Position numbers and translations under genes: made by a program. Shown here piece by piece: positions 8,303-17,739 of a stretch of 51,170 nucleotides of DNA. Source of the stretch: Silicimonas sp. (GTDB taxonomy: Bacteria > Pseudomonadota > Alphaproteobacteria > Rhodobacterales > Rhodobacteraceae); assembly GCA_022824315.1 (NCBI GenBank), contig JAJEAC010000074.1:1-51170 (forward strand). The letters run 5' to 3'. The notes beneath the pieces were generated by a model. The model did not search any database and was not told the DNA's origin. It saw only the letters and a list, made by a program, of their open reading frames with translations. The first letter of the stretch is position 1, and each line of letters opens with the position of its first letter.

Positions 8303-9861
8303 GGACTCGTCTCCCCGGACCCGACTGCCCGGTCAGGCATCGAAAGACCCTGCCCGGCCTCGAGATCATGGGCACCGCCAAGCATCAAGCCGATCTCTTC
8401 CAGCGTCAGGCCGTCCGTATCCCTGGGCTTGCTCAGCCGCCCTTCGTTCAACGCGGAAAACCGCGTGGAGATCTCCATCAGTTCGTCCAGATCCTGGCTG
8501 ATCACGATGACTGCGGCGCCCTGGCCCGCCAAGTCGAGCAGGGATTGCCGAATCGCGGCGGCAGCAGCAGCGTCAAGGCCCCAGGTCGGCTGATTCACCA
8601 CCAGGACCTCGGGCTGCTGCAGGATCTCGCGGCCGATGACGAACTTCTGCAGGTTTCCGCCCGACAGCGACCGCGCCACGCTCCCGGCGCCTGGAACCCG
8701 GACGTCGAACTGCGCGATCACGTGCTCGGCATGCGCACGCGCCTTGCCCCAATTGACAAACCCGCGACTGACCATGCCCATGCGGCGCCGACCGGACAGG
8801 GCCGCGTTTTCGACCAGGGTCATGTCCGGTGCCGTCGCGTGGCCGAGACGCTCTTCGGGGGCGGCCAGGACGCCAAGTGCGCGCCGTTCGTTCGGCCCGA
8901 ACGAGCCGATCGGCAGGTCCCCGAGCAGAATCGAATCCGGCGCGCTGCGCGCCTCACCAGAAAGGACCGCGAGAAGCTCGTCCTGCCCGTTTCCTGCAAC
9001 GCCCCCGATTCCGAGGATCTCGCCTCGCCGGACTTCAAGGAACAGGTCCTTCAGTTCCGTTCCGAATGCGGCACCCGATGCCGCGGTCAGTCCGGCTATT
9101 GACAGCGCGACTTCACCAGGCTCACGCGTTTTTGCGGCAGGCAAGGCCAGTTCGCTGCCCACCATTGTCTCGGCGAGTTCCCGTGCGGATTTCTGGCGCG
9201 GGTCGCAAGAGCCGGTCACCTTGCCGTGCCGAAGTATGGTGGCCCAATCGCACAGGGCCCTGATTTCCTCGAGCTTGTGGCTGATGTAGAGGATGAGCTT
9301 TCCTTCGGTGCGCAGCCTCTTCAGGGTTTCGAAGAGAATCGCCACTTCCTGCGGCGTAAGCACGCTCGTCGGCTCGTCCATGATCAGGACTTGCGGATCC
9401 TGCAGGAGGCACCGGATGATCTCGACCCGCTGCCGCTCGCCGGCTGACAGCGTGCCGACCAGCCGGTTCGGGTCCAGCGGCAATCCGTAGGTTTCGCTCA
9501 CGTCACGGATGCGCGTGGCCAGTTCCCGCATCGGCGGCGGCACTTCCATGCCAAGCGCGACATTCTCGGCAACGTCCAGCGCCTCGAACAGGCTGAAATG
9601 CTGGAACACCATTGCGACCCCGGCCTGCCGGGCATCGTGCGGCGATGCCGGAGCGTAGTCCCGACCGTCGAGCATCATCCGTCCTTCGTCCGGACGCAGG
9701 AGACCATAGACCGTCTTTACCAGCGTCGACTTGCCGGCACCGTTCTCGCCCAGAAGCGCGTGAACTTCGCCTCGTCGGGCGGCAAAGCTAACGTCGTCGT
9801 TTGCCACGACGCCAGGATACGCCTTTCGCAGGCCCCGCACCTCCAGGAGCGGCGTGCTCAC
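8299..9861 (-). CDS. BMP-type (nucleoside) ABC transporter ATP-binding protein with two nucleotide-binding domains
   Basis: Cytoplasmic ATPase that powers the importer, about 520 residues, formed by two fused nucleotide-binding domains as in sugar and nucleoside systems. The first domain has Walker A GENGAGKST near residue 40, signature LSAGERQRVEIIRCLLQ and Walker B VLIMDEPT. The second has a degenerate Walker A (GVAGNGQDEL), signature LSGGNLQKFVIGREI and NQPTWGLD in place of DEPT, a pattern normal for this family. I prefer the GTG at 9861, which has GGGGCAAGG upstream and puts LLEVRGLRKAYPG at the very start; an ATG at 9897 is a reasonable alternative. It is the first gene of the unit, so the promoter should lie in 9862-10163. 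Confidence 0.92.
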   Translation of the reverse strand: MSTPLLEVRGLRKAYPGVVANDDVSFAARRGEVHALLGENGAGKSTLVKTVYGLLRPDEGRMMLDGRDYAPASPHDARQAGVAMVFQHFSLFEALDVAENVALGMEVPPPMRELATRIRDVSETYGLPLDPNRLVGTLSAGERQRVEIIRCLLQDPQVLIMDEPTSVLTPQEVAILFETLKRLRTEGKLILYISHKLEEIRALCDWATILRHGKVTGSCDPRQKSARELAETMVGSELALPAAKTREPGEVALSIAGLTAASGAAFGTELKDLFLEVRRGEILGIGGVAGNGQDELLAVLSGEARSAPDSILLGDLPIGSFGPNERRALGVLAAPEERLGHATAPDMTLVENAALSGRRRMGMVSRGFVNWGKARAHAEHVIAQFDVRVPGAGSVARSLSGGNLQKFVIGREILQQPEVLVVNQPTWGLDAAAAAAIRQSLLDLAGQGAAVIVISQDLDELMEISTRFSALNEGRLSKPRDTDGLTLEEIGLMLGGAHDLEAGQGLSMPDRAVGSGETSP

Positions 9862-10163
9862 GCGCCTTGCCCCGTCACTGCCTGGCTCCCGGCGCATGCT
9901 CCTGCCCCGGCATGCGCCTGACCTTCGCGCAGAGATTGAACGCGTCGGGTGTCATGCAGCATCGCCCTTCCGGTCCCATTGCCAAGTCTGGAGGCTTTCG
10001 AATCGATCAGATTTCCAACTCAGGCACGCCATGGTTTCATTCTGGAAGCCCTGCCGCATCCACACAAGCACGAATCCACACACCTATTCCGGTATGCCGG
10101 GGCCGCTCTGGATCACGTTGAATGCGGCAGTCGAGGAGGCCTGAGCGATATTGGCCAGCGCCT
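9862..10163. other. Intergenic region upstream of the BMP-type importer
   Basis: About 300 bases between the start of the ATPase and the end of glpD, both on the minus strand. It should hold the importer promoter and the glpD 3' end. I see no convincing purine-riboswitch fold, strong palindrome or U-tailed hairpin, and the open frames crossing it have no family resemblance. Confidence 0.4.
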
Positions 10164-11786
10164 TCACCCGACGGAACTGGGTCGCGTCCCGCCTGCTCCG
10201 TCACCCGCCTCCGATCGTGCAGCCTTGATGTAGGCCTCGATCCGCTCAACCCCGTCCTTGTCGATTCGGAGACCCAGCTTCGTCCGCCGCCAGAGAAAGT
10301 CTTCGGCAGTCATCACCCATTCGTTGGCAATGGCCCAGTCAAGTTCAAGCGCAGTGATGGATTCGCCGAGGTCCTGTCCCATGTCATCGAGCGTGCGGAT
10401 CCCTCTTAGCAACTGTCTCGTTTCGGTGCCGTAGGTGCGAGCAAGCCGTTTCGCCCAGCCCTTGGTCAGGAATGGGCAGTCTGCCAGCAGTTCCGCGACC
10501 AAGTCCTCGAATCCGTCAACCGGAAAATCGCCGCCGGGCAGCGGTACCCCTGCAGTCCATCCGCGTTCCGGACTTCCCAGCAGCGGAGCGATCATGGCAA
10601 GTGCCGCTTCGGCCAGCTTGCGGTAGGTCGTGATCTTTCCGCCGTGGACGCTCAGAAGCGGTGCGCCACCCGCCTCGTCGATTTTCAGGACATAGCCGCG
10701 CGTTGCTGCCGTGGCTGACGTGGCGCCGTCATCATAGAGCGGCCGCAGCCCGGCATATGTCCAAACTACGTCATTCTCCGTCACCGGATTCTTCAGGTAT
10801 CGCGACGCGAAATCCAGCAGGTAGCGCTTTTCCTCCGCGGTGCAGACGGGCGGCGCAGACAGGTCCTCGTGATCTTCGTCGGTTGTGCCGATCAGGGTAA
10901 AGTCGTCTTCGTAGGGAATGGCGAAGACGATCCGGCCGTCCGTGCCCTGGAAAAAGTAGCACTTGTCGTGGTCGTAGAGCCGCCGGGTCACGATGTGGCT
11001 GCCGCGCACCAATCGAACGCGTCCGCGAGAGTTCGCCCGCACGACGTTGCTCATGATGTCGTCGACCCAGGGACCGCCGGCATTGACGAGCATCCTTGCG
11101 CGAATTTCAAATTCCTTGCCTCCCGCTTGCAGCGCCACCTGCCAGGATCTGCCGGTACGCGTGGCCGCGACGACACGTGTGCGGGTCATGATCTGCGCTC
11201 CGCGTGCGGCGGCGGCGCGTGCGTTCAGGACGACAAGCCGCGCATCCTGAACCCAGCAATCAGAATACTCGAAGGCCTTGCGAAACTTCGAATCGAGCGG
11301 CTGGCCGGCCGGATCGACGTCAAGGTCGAGCGTTGCCGTTCCCTGCAAAATGCGACGTCCTCCGAGATGGTCGTAGAGAAAGAGCCCCATCCGGATCAGC
11401 CAGGCCGGACGTCGGCCCCTCATCCACGGCATAGCGGCAGCAAGCAGTCGCGAAGCGGGCGTGCCAACCTCGAAGCGCATGTCGCCGTGATAGGGAAGCA
11501 CGAAGCGCATCGGCCAGGAGATGTGCGGCATGGCGCGCAGGAGCACCTCTCGTTCGGCAAGCGCGTCGCGCACCAGGCCGAACTCGAAATACTCCAGGTA
11601 TCTAAGACCGCCATGAAAGAGCTTGGTCGACGCGCCGGACGTGGCAGAGGCCAGATCGTTCATCTCCGCGAGTCCCACGCTCAGGCCGCGTCCCGCCGCG
11701 TCGCGCGCGATGCCGCAACCGTTGATGCCGCCGCCAATGATGAAGAGGTCGAAGGTGGCGGGTTCAGAACGCGTCTTGCTGTCCAC
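10164..11786 (-). CDS. glpD: Aerobic glycerol-3-phosphate dehydrogenase
   Basis: Membrane-associated flavoenzyme that oxidises sn-glycerol 3-phosphate to dihydroxyacetone phosphate and passes electrons to quinone. The 540-residue length is normal. The N-terminal FAD motif FIIGGGINGCGIARDAAGRG lies at residues 15-34, followed by SGASTKLFHGGLRYLE, a GlpD hallmark. The DAO domain is followed by the GlpD C-terminal alpha domain (FLTKGWAKRLARTYGTET, then TAEDFLWRRTKLGL). It stands alone: no glpR, glpK or glycerol transporter is adjacent. The 288 bases upstream (11787-12074) should hold its promoter, but no clear operator is visible there. Confidence 0.96.
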   Translation of the reverse strand: MDSKTRSEPATFDLFIIGGGINGCGIARDAAGRGLSVGLAEMNDLASATSGASTKLFHGGLRYLEYFEFGLVRDALAEREVLLRAMPHISWPMRFVLPYHGDMRFEVGTPASRLLAAAMPWMRGRRPAWLIRMGLFLYDHLGGRRILQGTATLDLDVDPAGQPLDSKFRKAFEYSDCWVQDARLVVLNARAAAARGAQIMTRTRVVAATRTGRSWQVALQAGGKEFEIRARMLVNAGGPWVDDIMSNVVRANSRGRVRLVRGSHIVTRRLYDHDKCYFFQGTDGRIVFAIPYEDDFTLIGTTDEDHEDLSAPPVCTAEEKRYLLDFASRYLKNPVTENDVVWTYAGLRPLYDDGATSATAATRGYVLKIDEAGGAPLLSVHGGKITTYRKLAEAALAMIAPLLGSPERGWTAGVPLPGGDFPVDGFEDLVAELLADCPFLTKGWAKRLARTYGTETRQLLRGIRTLDDMGQDLGESITALELDWAIANEWVMTAEDFLWRRTKLGLRIDKDGVERIEAYIKAARSEAGDGAGGTRPSSVG

Positions 11787-12074
11787 TGCTACATTCCCCG
11801 TTTCGCCTTACCGTGCCCAGCCGGCAAGACTCCGGTTGGTCACTCATCCTGACCGCCACTGCCATGCGCCCGGCCCGGCGGGCTTGTGCACGGTACCGCG
11901 CTCTCGGGAAAGATGTGACGTATTTCGGATGCGTTCAATCCTGATCTCCACGATGTCGCCTAACGGGATTCGATGGCCGGTTCCCCGTTCGGCATGCCTT
12001 GCCTGCATTGGCAATCAAGCAAGGAGACCAGGGCCGCAGCATCGGCCTGACAGCGTCAAGGCCTCTGACACGGC

Positions 12075-12776
12075 CTAAATCCGGGTGCGCATCTGGTGAC
12101 CAGGAGCAAACAGGACCTGAACGACCGTGACAGACTGATCATGATCCCAAGTCAGCCTGTCGACCGCAAGCAAAGCGCTGTTTTCCGGACAGTTCAGGTA
12201 ATTCGCGTTCTCGGCCGAGGCCGGTTTCGCCGAAAAGGAGATCTCGCCCCTCGTGTAGGGAACATTTTGCAGCAACCATTCATTTGCGCTGATGGATTGA
12301 AAGTCCTGTTTCAGGGCATCAGGCACATGAACCGCATTTATCCAGCGATCTTCCAAAGCGTATGGCGCATCATTCGACAGATGCAGAGCCATGACATGCA
12401 GCAACCTGTCCTGCACGCAAACGCCAAGAGTCGCGCTAATGTGGGTTGGCGCGATGCGGACTTCCCGGCGGGCCAGTTGATATCCGTATCGCGCGCCGCG
12501 GTCTTCGACCTCATGCCGGATCACCGCAATGTTCAGTGTTGCCTTCGCAACGGGTTGTGCCGCGACACGGGTGCCTGCCTTGCGCCTTCGCTCCAGCAGG
12601 CCACCTTCTGCAAGGCTGCGCAACGCGCGATTCACCGTGGTGCGGGCGCATCCGAATTCCTTGGCAAGCTCGGTTTCGTTCGGGATCAAGTCTCCCGGCT
12701 TCCAGTCACGCGCATGAATTCGGCGCAAGACCTCCTTTTGCACGCTTTGCCACGTCTGTGCCGTCTGCACGTTCAT
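12075..12776 (-). CDS. hutC: Histidine utilisation repressor, GntR/HutC family
   Basis: GntR-family transcription factor of 233 residues. The N-terminal winged helix contains IPNETELAKEFGCARTTVNRALRSL at about residues 31-55, with wing EGGLLERRRKAGTRV. The C-terminal UTRA domain follows (ALHLSNDAPYALEDRWIN, then APGHQMRTRI at the end). Characterised HutC proteins bind urocanate and repress hut genes. The start at 12776 overlaps the hutF stop by four bases, so the repressor is co-translated with hutF and probably autoregulated from the palindromes at 14138-14172. Confidence 0.94.
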   Translation of the reverse strand: MNVQTAQTWQSVQKEVLRRIHARDWKPGDLIPNETELAKEFGCARTTVNRALRSLAEGGLLERRRKAGTRVAAQPVAKATLNIAVIRHEVEDRGARYGYQLARREVRIAPTHISATLGVCVQDRLLHVMALHLSNDAPYALEDRWINAVHVPDALKQDFQSISANEWLLQNVPYTRGEISFSAKPASAENANYLNCPENSALLAVDRLTWDHDQSVTVVQVLFAPGHQMRTRI

Positions 12777-14134
12777 ATGGCGCCCTTCAGTTCATCAATG
12801 GTTTTCACGTAGTCTGCGACAATTTCAGTTCTTGCGACATGCCTGCCTTGCCGGACCTTGTGTCGGCCTGCCGACCAGACATCTGAAACCAGCCCGTCGT
12901 CGCCGGCGAAAGTCCATGCATCAAGGACGGTGTCCCCGCCGAAGCCGCGCAGGATCACCGATGTGGTGTCGAGTGCCAGCATGTCGGCCCAGCGGCCGGC
13001 TTCCAGGCGTCCGGTCCTGCGTCCCGCGGCTTGCGCGCCGCCCTGCAGGACAAGCTCGAAGAGACGCCGCCCTGTCGACATCCCTTCCGTTGCGAGCGCT
13101 GCGCGCGTGTGATCCCGGAGGCGCTGAGAATATTCGAGGGTACGCAGTTCCTCGCTCAACGCGATACGAATGTTGCTGTCCGAACCGACGGCAAGGCGTC
13201 CTCCCTGACCTGTCCAACGCACGCCGTCGAATATCCCGTCGCCCAAGCTGCTCTCCGTGATCGGGCACAATCCTGCAACGGCCCCCGTTTCGGCAAGTCG
13301 GATCGTCTCTGAAGGCGTCATCTGCGTGCAGTGGATCAGGCACCAGCGATCATCCAGCGCCATGTGCTCCAGGGCCCACTCTACTGGCCGTGCGCCCCAT
13401 TGCGCCTGCACTTCCTCGACCTCGGGGATTTGCTCGGCAAGGTGCATATGGATCGGACCGGCCGGGAACTGGTCGGCATAGGCTTTCAAGGTCTCTGAAG
13501 CGACAGCTCTCAACGAATGCGGAGCCACGCCGATTTGCGCGTCTTCCGGAAGGCCCTTCAACGCGTCTCGTGCTGCATCGTGCAGTCGCCGGAACTGGTC
13601 CAAGCGATTTCCAAACCGGACTTGCCCCGGCCCGAGGCCGCGACCGTCGCATCCGCCGAACTCATAGTGCACGGGCAAGAGGCACAAGCCGATTCCGGTC
13701 CTGTTCGCCGCAGCAGCGATGCGCTCCGACATCTCGCCAATGTTCTCATACGGCGTGCCTGCAGGCGCATGGTGCAAGTAGTGGAACTCGGCACTGGTGC
13801 TGTATCCCGCCTCCAGCATCTCCATCTGAACGAACGCTGCAATCGCCTCCACGTGCTCAGGAGTGAGACGGTCCAGAAAGCGAAACATCAATTCGCGCCA
13901 CGTCCAGAAGTTGTCCGAGGGGTTTGGCCCGCGCCGTTCGGTAAGGCCTGCCATCGCGCGCTGAAACGAGTGGCTGTGCACATTCACCGGTGACGGAAGC
14001 AGCAATCCAACACAATGCCCGGCCGTGGAAGCGCCAGCTTCCACGCTGGCGATGCGGCCGGAGCCATCCACTGTCACCGCCACTTCTGACGCCCAGCCGG
14101 ACGGCAGCAGCGCCGATTCAGCCCAAATCTGCAT
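12773..14134 (-). CDS. hutF: Formimidoylglutamate deiminase
   Basis: Amidohydrolase-superfamily enzyme that deiminates N-formimino-L-glutamate to N-formyl-L-glutamate and ammonia, the fourth step of the five-step histidine route. The product is 453 residues. Metal ligands are seen as HSHSF at residues 53-57, with a later MHLAEQ histidine and a GSDSNIR aspartate, as expected for the binuclear or mononuclear zinc site. The ATG at 14134 (MQIWAES) is chosen; a frame that opens earlier would run through the palindromic operator region. Its partner hutG at 16939 takes the product onward. hutF and hutC form a two-gene unit divergent from hutIHGU. Confidence 0.94.
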   Translation of the reverse strand: MQIWAESALLPSGWASEVAVTVDGSGRIASVEAGASTAGHCVGLLLPSPVNVHSHSFQRAMAGLTERRGPNPSDNFWTWRELMFRFLDRLTPEHVEAIAAFVQMEMLEAGYSTSAEFHYLHHAPAGTPYENIGEMSERIAAAANRTGIGLCLLPVHYEFGGCDGRGLGPGQVRFGNRLDQFRRLHDAARDALKGLPEDAQIGVAPHSLRAVASETLKAYADQFPAGPIHMHLAEQIPEVEEVQAQWGARPVEWALEHMALDDRWCLIHCTQMTPSETIRLAETGAVAGLCPITESSLGDGIFDGVRWTGQGGRLAVGSDSNIRIALSEELRTLEYSQRLRDHTRAALATEGMSTGRRLFELVLQGGAQAAGRRTGRLEAGRWADMLALDTTSVILRGFGGDTVLDAWTFAGDDGLVSDVWSAGRHKVRQGRHVARTEIVADYVKTIDELKGAI

Positions 14135-14137
14135 TTT

Positions 14138-14152
14138 ATGTCCACTTGACAT
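14138..14152. promoter_or_regulatory. Palindrome next to the hutF start, possible HutC half of a double operator
   Basis: ATGTC-CACTT-GACAT is a perfect 5-5-5 inverted repeat, ending four bases upstream of the hutF start codon on the minus strand. The position suits repression of hutF-hutC. Its spacing differs from the neighbouring palindrome, so binding by HutC is an inference. Confidence 0.45.
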
Positions 14153-14156
14153 GTTA

Positions 14157-14172
14157 TTATGTATGAACATAA
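14157..14172. promoter_or_regulatory. Palindrome in the hutF/hutI divergent region, likely HutC operator
   Basis: TTATGT-ATGA-ACATAA is a perfect 6-4-6 inverted repeat of 16 bases. Its core GTATGAAC approximates the GT-N-TA-N-AC pattern known for HutC-subfamily GntR repressors. It sits between the divergent hutF and hutI starts, where one repressor could control both directions. Confidence 0.65.
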
Positions 14173-14210
14173 AAGCATGGACAGGTTCCCAACGCAAGTG
14201 AGTAGGTTCG

Positions 14211-15404
14211 ATGCTCCTGACCAATGCCCGCATTGCCACGCTGGCCGACAATCACAGCTACGGATTGATTGAAGACGGTGCGATCGCGATCAAAGACGCC
14301 CTCATCGCTTGGGTCGGAGCACGAACTGACGTGCCTGCAGCCTATCAGGCTCTTGAGACAAGGGACTTCGGTGGCCGTCTCGTCACGCCCGCCCTGATCG
14401 ACTGTCATACGCATGTGGTCTTTGGCGGAAACCGCGCAGCCGAGTTCGAGTTGCGCCTCAACGGCGCAAGCTACGAAGAGGTGGCCAAGGCCGGCGGAGG
14501 GATCGTCTCGACCGTGGCAGCGACCCGGGACGCGAGCGAAGAAGCGCTGCTTGCGGATGCGCTGACCCGCGTCGACGCGATGATCGCGGAAGGCGTCACG
14601 CTGATCGAGGTAAAGTCCGGTTACGGGCTGGACCTGGACAGCGAACCCAAGATGCTGCGCGTGGCGCGAGCCATCGCCAATGCGCGTCCGGTGGATGTGT
14701 GCACCAGCTATCTCGGTGCCCATGCAACCCCTCCCGAATATCAAGGCAATCCTGACGCCTACATTGACGACGTTTGCATCCCCGCCCTGCGGGCGGCTCA
14801 CGCAGAAGGCCTCGTCGATGCGGTGGACGGATTCTGCGAGGGAATCGCCTTTGACACCGCGCAGATGGCGCGCGTGTTTGACGTCGCGGCGGAACTGGGC
14901 TTGCCTGTCAAGCTGCATGCCGAACAGCTGTCGAACATCGGAGGCGCGCGACTTGCAGCGCGACACCGTGCGCTGAGCGCGGATCATCTAGAGTACGCCA
15001 ACGAGGGCGACGCCGAGTCCCTGGCCGCATCCGGCACGGTTGCGGTGCTGTTGCCCGGTGCATTCTACACGCTGCACGAAACGCAAGTGCCGCCGATCAA
15101 GGCGTTCCGAGATCACCATGTGCGGATGGCCTTGGCAACGGACTGCAACCCGGGTTCGTCACCCATGACGTCGCCGCTTCTGGCCTTGAACATGGGCAGC
15201 ACGCTATTCCGGATGACGCCGCTTGAGGCGCTTTTGGGCATGACTGCACATGCCGCCAAGGCGCTGGGCGTGGAGGACCGGGGAAGGATTGTCTCGGGAA
15301 TGCGCGCCGATCTGTGCGTTTGGAACATCGCACACCCGGCGGAGCTGGCCTATCGCATCGGGTTCAATCCCCTGCACGCGCGCATCTTTGCGGGAAAGCA
15401 ATGA
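14211..15404 (+). CDS. hutI: Imidazolonepropionase
   Basis: Hydrolyses 4-imidazolone-5-propanoate to N-formimino-L-glutamate, the third step of histidine degradation. The product is 397 residues of the amidohydrolase superfamily. The metal HxH is [10 protein letters not shown] with His66 and His68; KSGYGLD near residue 140 and KLHAEQLS (metal His) near 235 follow; [12 protein letters not shown] carries the catalytic aspartate. It is the first gene of the plus-strand hut unit, about 40 bases after the palindromes, and overlaps hutH by four bases. Confidence 0.97.
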   Translation: MLLTNARIATLADNHSYGLIEDGAIAIKDALIAWVGARTDVPAAYQALETRDFGGRLVTPALIDCHTHVVFGGNRAAEFELRLNGASYEEVAKAGGGIVSTVAATRDASEEALLADALTRVDAMIAEGVTLIEVKSGYGLDLDSEPKMLRVARAIANARPVDVCTSYLGAHATPPEYQGNPDAYIDDVCIPALRAAHAEGLVDAVDGFCEGIAFDTAQMARVFDVAAELGLPVKLHAEQLSNIGGARLAARHRALSADHLEYANEGDAESLAASGTVAVLLPGAFYTLHETQVPPIKAFRDHHVRMALATDCNPGSSPMTSPLLALNMGSTLFRMTPLEALLGMTAHAAKALGVEDRGRIVSGMRADLCVWNIAHPAELAYRIGFNPLHARIFAGKQ

Positions 15405-16942
15405 CGGTCGTTCTGGACCCGGGTGCAGCAACTCTTGCCCAGTTGAACGACATCTGGGCCGCGCAGCGCTCGGTTCGGCTGAACTCGTCTGCCTGTCCCG
15501 CAATCGAGGCCGCGGCAAGAATGGTCGCGCAAGCCGCCGCCGGCAGCGACCCCGTCTACGGAGTCAACACGGGCTTCGGGAAGCTCGCGAGCGTCAAGAT
15601 CGCGGCAGAAGACACGAGCAGTCTTCAGCGGAACCTGGTCCTGTCGCACTGCTGTGGCGTCGGAGAGTCCCTGGATGTGGCGACGACCCGTCTGATGATG
15701 GTGCTGAAGCTCCTGTCGCTCGGGCGCGGGGCGTCGGGAGTGGCGCTGTCAACCGTATCCCTGATCGAGGGCATGCTTGATGCGGGCGTGACGCCCGTCA
15801 TTCCGGTTCAGGGATCGGTCGGTGCGTCCGGCGACCTGGCACCTCTCGCCCATATGGCCGCGGCGATGATTGGCGAAGGCGAAGCTGTCCTGGACGATGC
15901 CCGGATGCCCGCCCGCGATGCATTCGAGAAGGCAGGTCTGACCCCGATCGTTCTTGGTGCGAAAGAAGGTCTGGCTCTGATCAACGGCACCCAGTTTTCG
16001 ACCGCCTGTGCCTTGGCGGGCCTGTGGGGTGCCTGGCAGAATGCCGCGACGGCCGTTGTGACCGGTGCATTGTCGACCGACGCGATCATGGGCTCAACCG
16101 CACCCTTGCACCCGGCGATCCACGCCCTGCGCGGACATGCCGGACAAATTGCAGTGGCCGAAGCGCAGCGCAGCCTGATGCAAGGATCCGAGATCCGCGA
16201 AAGCCATCGCGTCGGCGACACAAGGGTGCAGGATCCCTATTGCATCCGCTGCCAGCCGCAAGTCACGGGTGCGGCCATGGACTTGCTCCATGCCGCAGGA
16301 CGCACTCTTGAAATCGAAGCCAATGCCGTCACCGACAATCCGCTTGTCCTTGTCGAGGACGGCGCGATCGTCTCGGGCGGGAACTTCCATGCCGAACCGG
16401 TCGGCTTTGCTGCCGATCAGATCGCGCTTGCGGTTTCGGAGATCGGCGCGATCGCCCAGCGGCGCGTCGCCTTGATGGTCGATCCTACGCTGTCCTTTGA
16501 CTTGCCGCCTTTCTTGACGCCGGATCCAGGCCTGAATTCCGGCCTGATGATTGCCGAAGTGGCAACGGCGGCCTTGATGAGCGAAAACAAGCACCTCGCC
16601 AATCCGTGCACCACCGACAGTACGCCGACCTCTGCGAACCAGGAGGATCACGTCAGCATGGCCGCCCATGGGGCGCGGCGGCTTGAACGGATGAACGCCA
16701 ACCTGAACGTGATCCTCGGCGTTGAGGCCATGTGCGCCGCGCAGGGAATCGAGTTCCGCGCCCCGCTGAAGACAAGCGCCGCGCTGGCGCAAGTCCTGCA
16801 ATCGCTGCGCGCCAGGGTGCCGGCCGTGACCGAAGACCGGTACATGGCCCCATCCCTGGAATCCGCTGCCCGGCTCGTCGCGAGCGGGTCACTGACCGAT
16901 GCCGTGGACCTGCCCGCCTACGTGCAGGGGTCGCTGGAATGA
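15401..16942 (+). CDS. hutH: Histidine ammonia-lyase
   Basis: Deaminates L-histidine to urocanate, the entry step of the pathway. The product is 513 residues. The Ala-Ser-Gly that cyclises into the electrophilic MIO prosthetic group is at residues 142-144 ([16 protein letters not shown]), the usual position. Family stretches [12 protein letters not shown] near 52, [12 protein letters not shown] near 285 and [16 protein letters not shown] [18 protein letters not shown] near 430 are all present. The ATG at 15401 overlaps the hutI stop (ATGA); the frame that opens at 15314 is not needed. hutG follows with the same overlap. Confidence 0.97.
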   Translation: MTVVLDPGAATLAQLNDIWAAQRSVRLNSSACPAIEAAARMVAQAAAGSDPVYGVNTGFGKLASVKIAAEDTSSLQRNLVLSHCCGVGESLDVATTRLMMVLKLLSLGRGASGVALSTVSLIEGMLDAGVTPVIPVQGSVGASGDLAPLAHMAAAMIGEGEAVLDDARMPARDAFEKAGLTPIVLGAKEGLALINGTQFSTACALAGLWGAWQNAATAVVTGALSTDAIMGSTAPLHPAIHALRGHAGQIAVAEAQRSLMQGSEIRESHRVGDTRVQDPYCIRCQPQVTGAAMDLLHAAGRTLEIEANAVTDNPLVLVEDGAIVSGGNFHAEPVGFAADQIALAVSEIGAIAQRRVALMVDPTLSFDLPPFLTPDPGLNSGLMIAEVATAALMSENKHLANPCTTDSTPTSANQEDHVSMAAHGARRLERMNANLNVILGVEAMCAAQGIEFRAPLKTSAALAQVLQSLRARVPAVTEDRYMAPSLESAARLVASGSLTDAVDLPAYVQGSLE

Positions 16943-17739
16943 CGCCTGTTGAGGTCGTGTCTGGCACCAGCCCCGTTGTACTGGGGTTTCCCCATGCGGG
17001 AATCCACGTGCCAGACGAGATCAGGGCGCGCCTTAACGAGCGAGGACGTGCCTTGGCGGATACAGACTGGCATATCGATCGGCTCTATGCCGATCTGTTG
17101 CCCGGCGTGACCACCGTTCGGGCAACCTTTCACCGCTATGTCATTGACGCCAACCGCGATCCGTCGGGGATGAGCCTGTACCCAGGCCGGAACACCACGG
17201 CACTTGTTCCACTGACGGATTTCGATGGGCTTGGCATCTGGGATGCCCCACCGACAGCGACCGAAGTCGCAGCCCGTCGCGCAAGCTGTCACACTCCCTA
17301 TCACGAAGCGCTGCAGTCCGAACTGGATCGCGTACGGAAATTGCATGGAGCGGCGATCCTCTACGATTGCCACTCGATCCGGTCCCGGATCCCGTTCCTC
17401 TTTGACGACACGCTGCCTGATTTCAATATTGGCACCAATCTGGGCGCCACCTGTGCGCCGATGCTGCAAGACGCGGTCTCGAGGATTTGCGAGGACACGC
17501 CCGGCTACAGCACGATTTTGAACGGGCGATTCAAGGGCGGCTGGACCACGCGGCACTATGGTCGCCCGGATGCGGGCTGCCACGCGATCCAGATGGAACT
17601 GGCGCAATCGACCTACCTGAAAGACGAGGCTCCGCCGTGGACCTACGACATCGGAAAGGCCGATCGATTGCGATCCTGCTTGAAGACCGTCCTGACAACC
17701 TTGGCCGACATGGCCCTCAGCCTAGGAACCGATCAATGA
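16939..17739 (+). CDS. hutG: N-formylglutamate deformylase
   Basis: Hydrolyses N-formyl-L-glutamate to glutamate and formate, the last step of the HutF route. The product is 266 residues of the FGase family. Visible marks are [12 protein letters not shown] near the N-terminus (metal His), [41 protein letters not shown] (metal Asp/His) and [20 protein letters not shown] near 205. The gene overlaps both hutH and hutU by four bases, which puts deiminase and deformylase under the same control although hutF is on the other arm of the cluster. Confidence 0.95.
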   Translation: MTPVEVVSGTSPVVLGFPHAGIHVPDEIRARLNERGRALADTDWHIDRLYADLLPGVTTVRATFHRYVIDANRDPSGMSLYPGRNTTALVPLTDFDGLGIWDAPPTATEVAARRASCHTPYHEALQSELDRVRKLHGAAILYDCHSIRSRIPFLFDDTLPDFNIGTNLGATCAPMLQDAVSRICEDTPGYSTILNGRFKGGWTTRHYGRPDAGCHAIQMELAQSTYLKDEAPPWTYDIGKADRLRSCLKTVLTTLADMALSLGTDQ

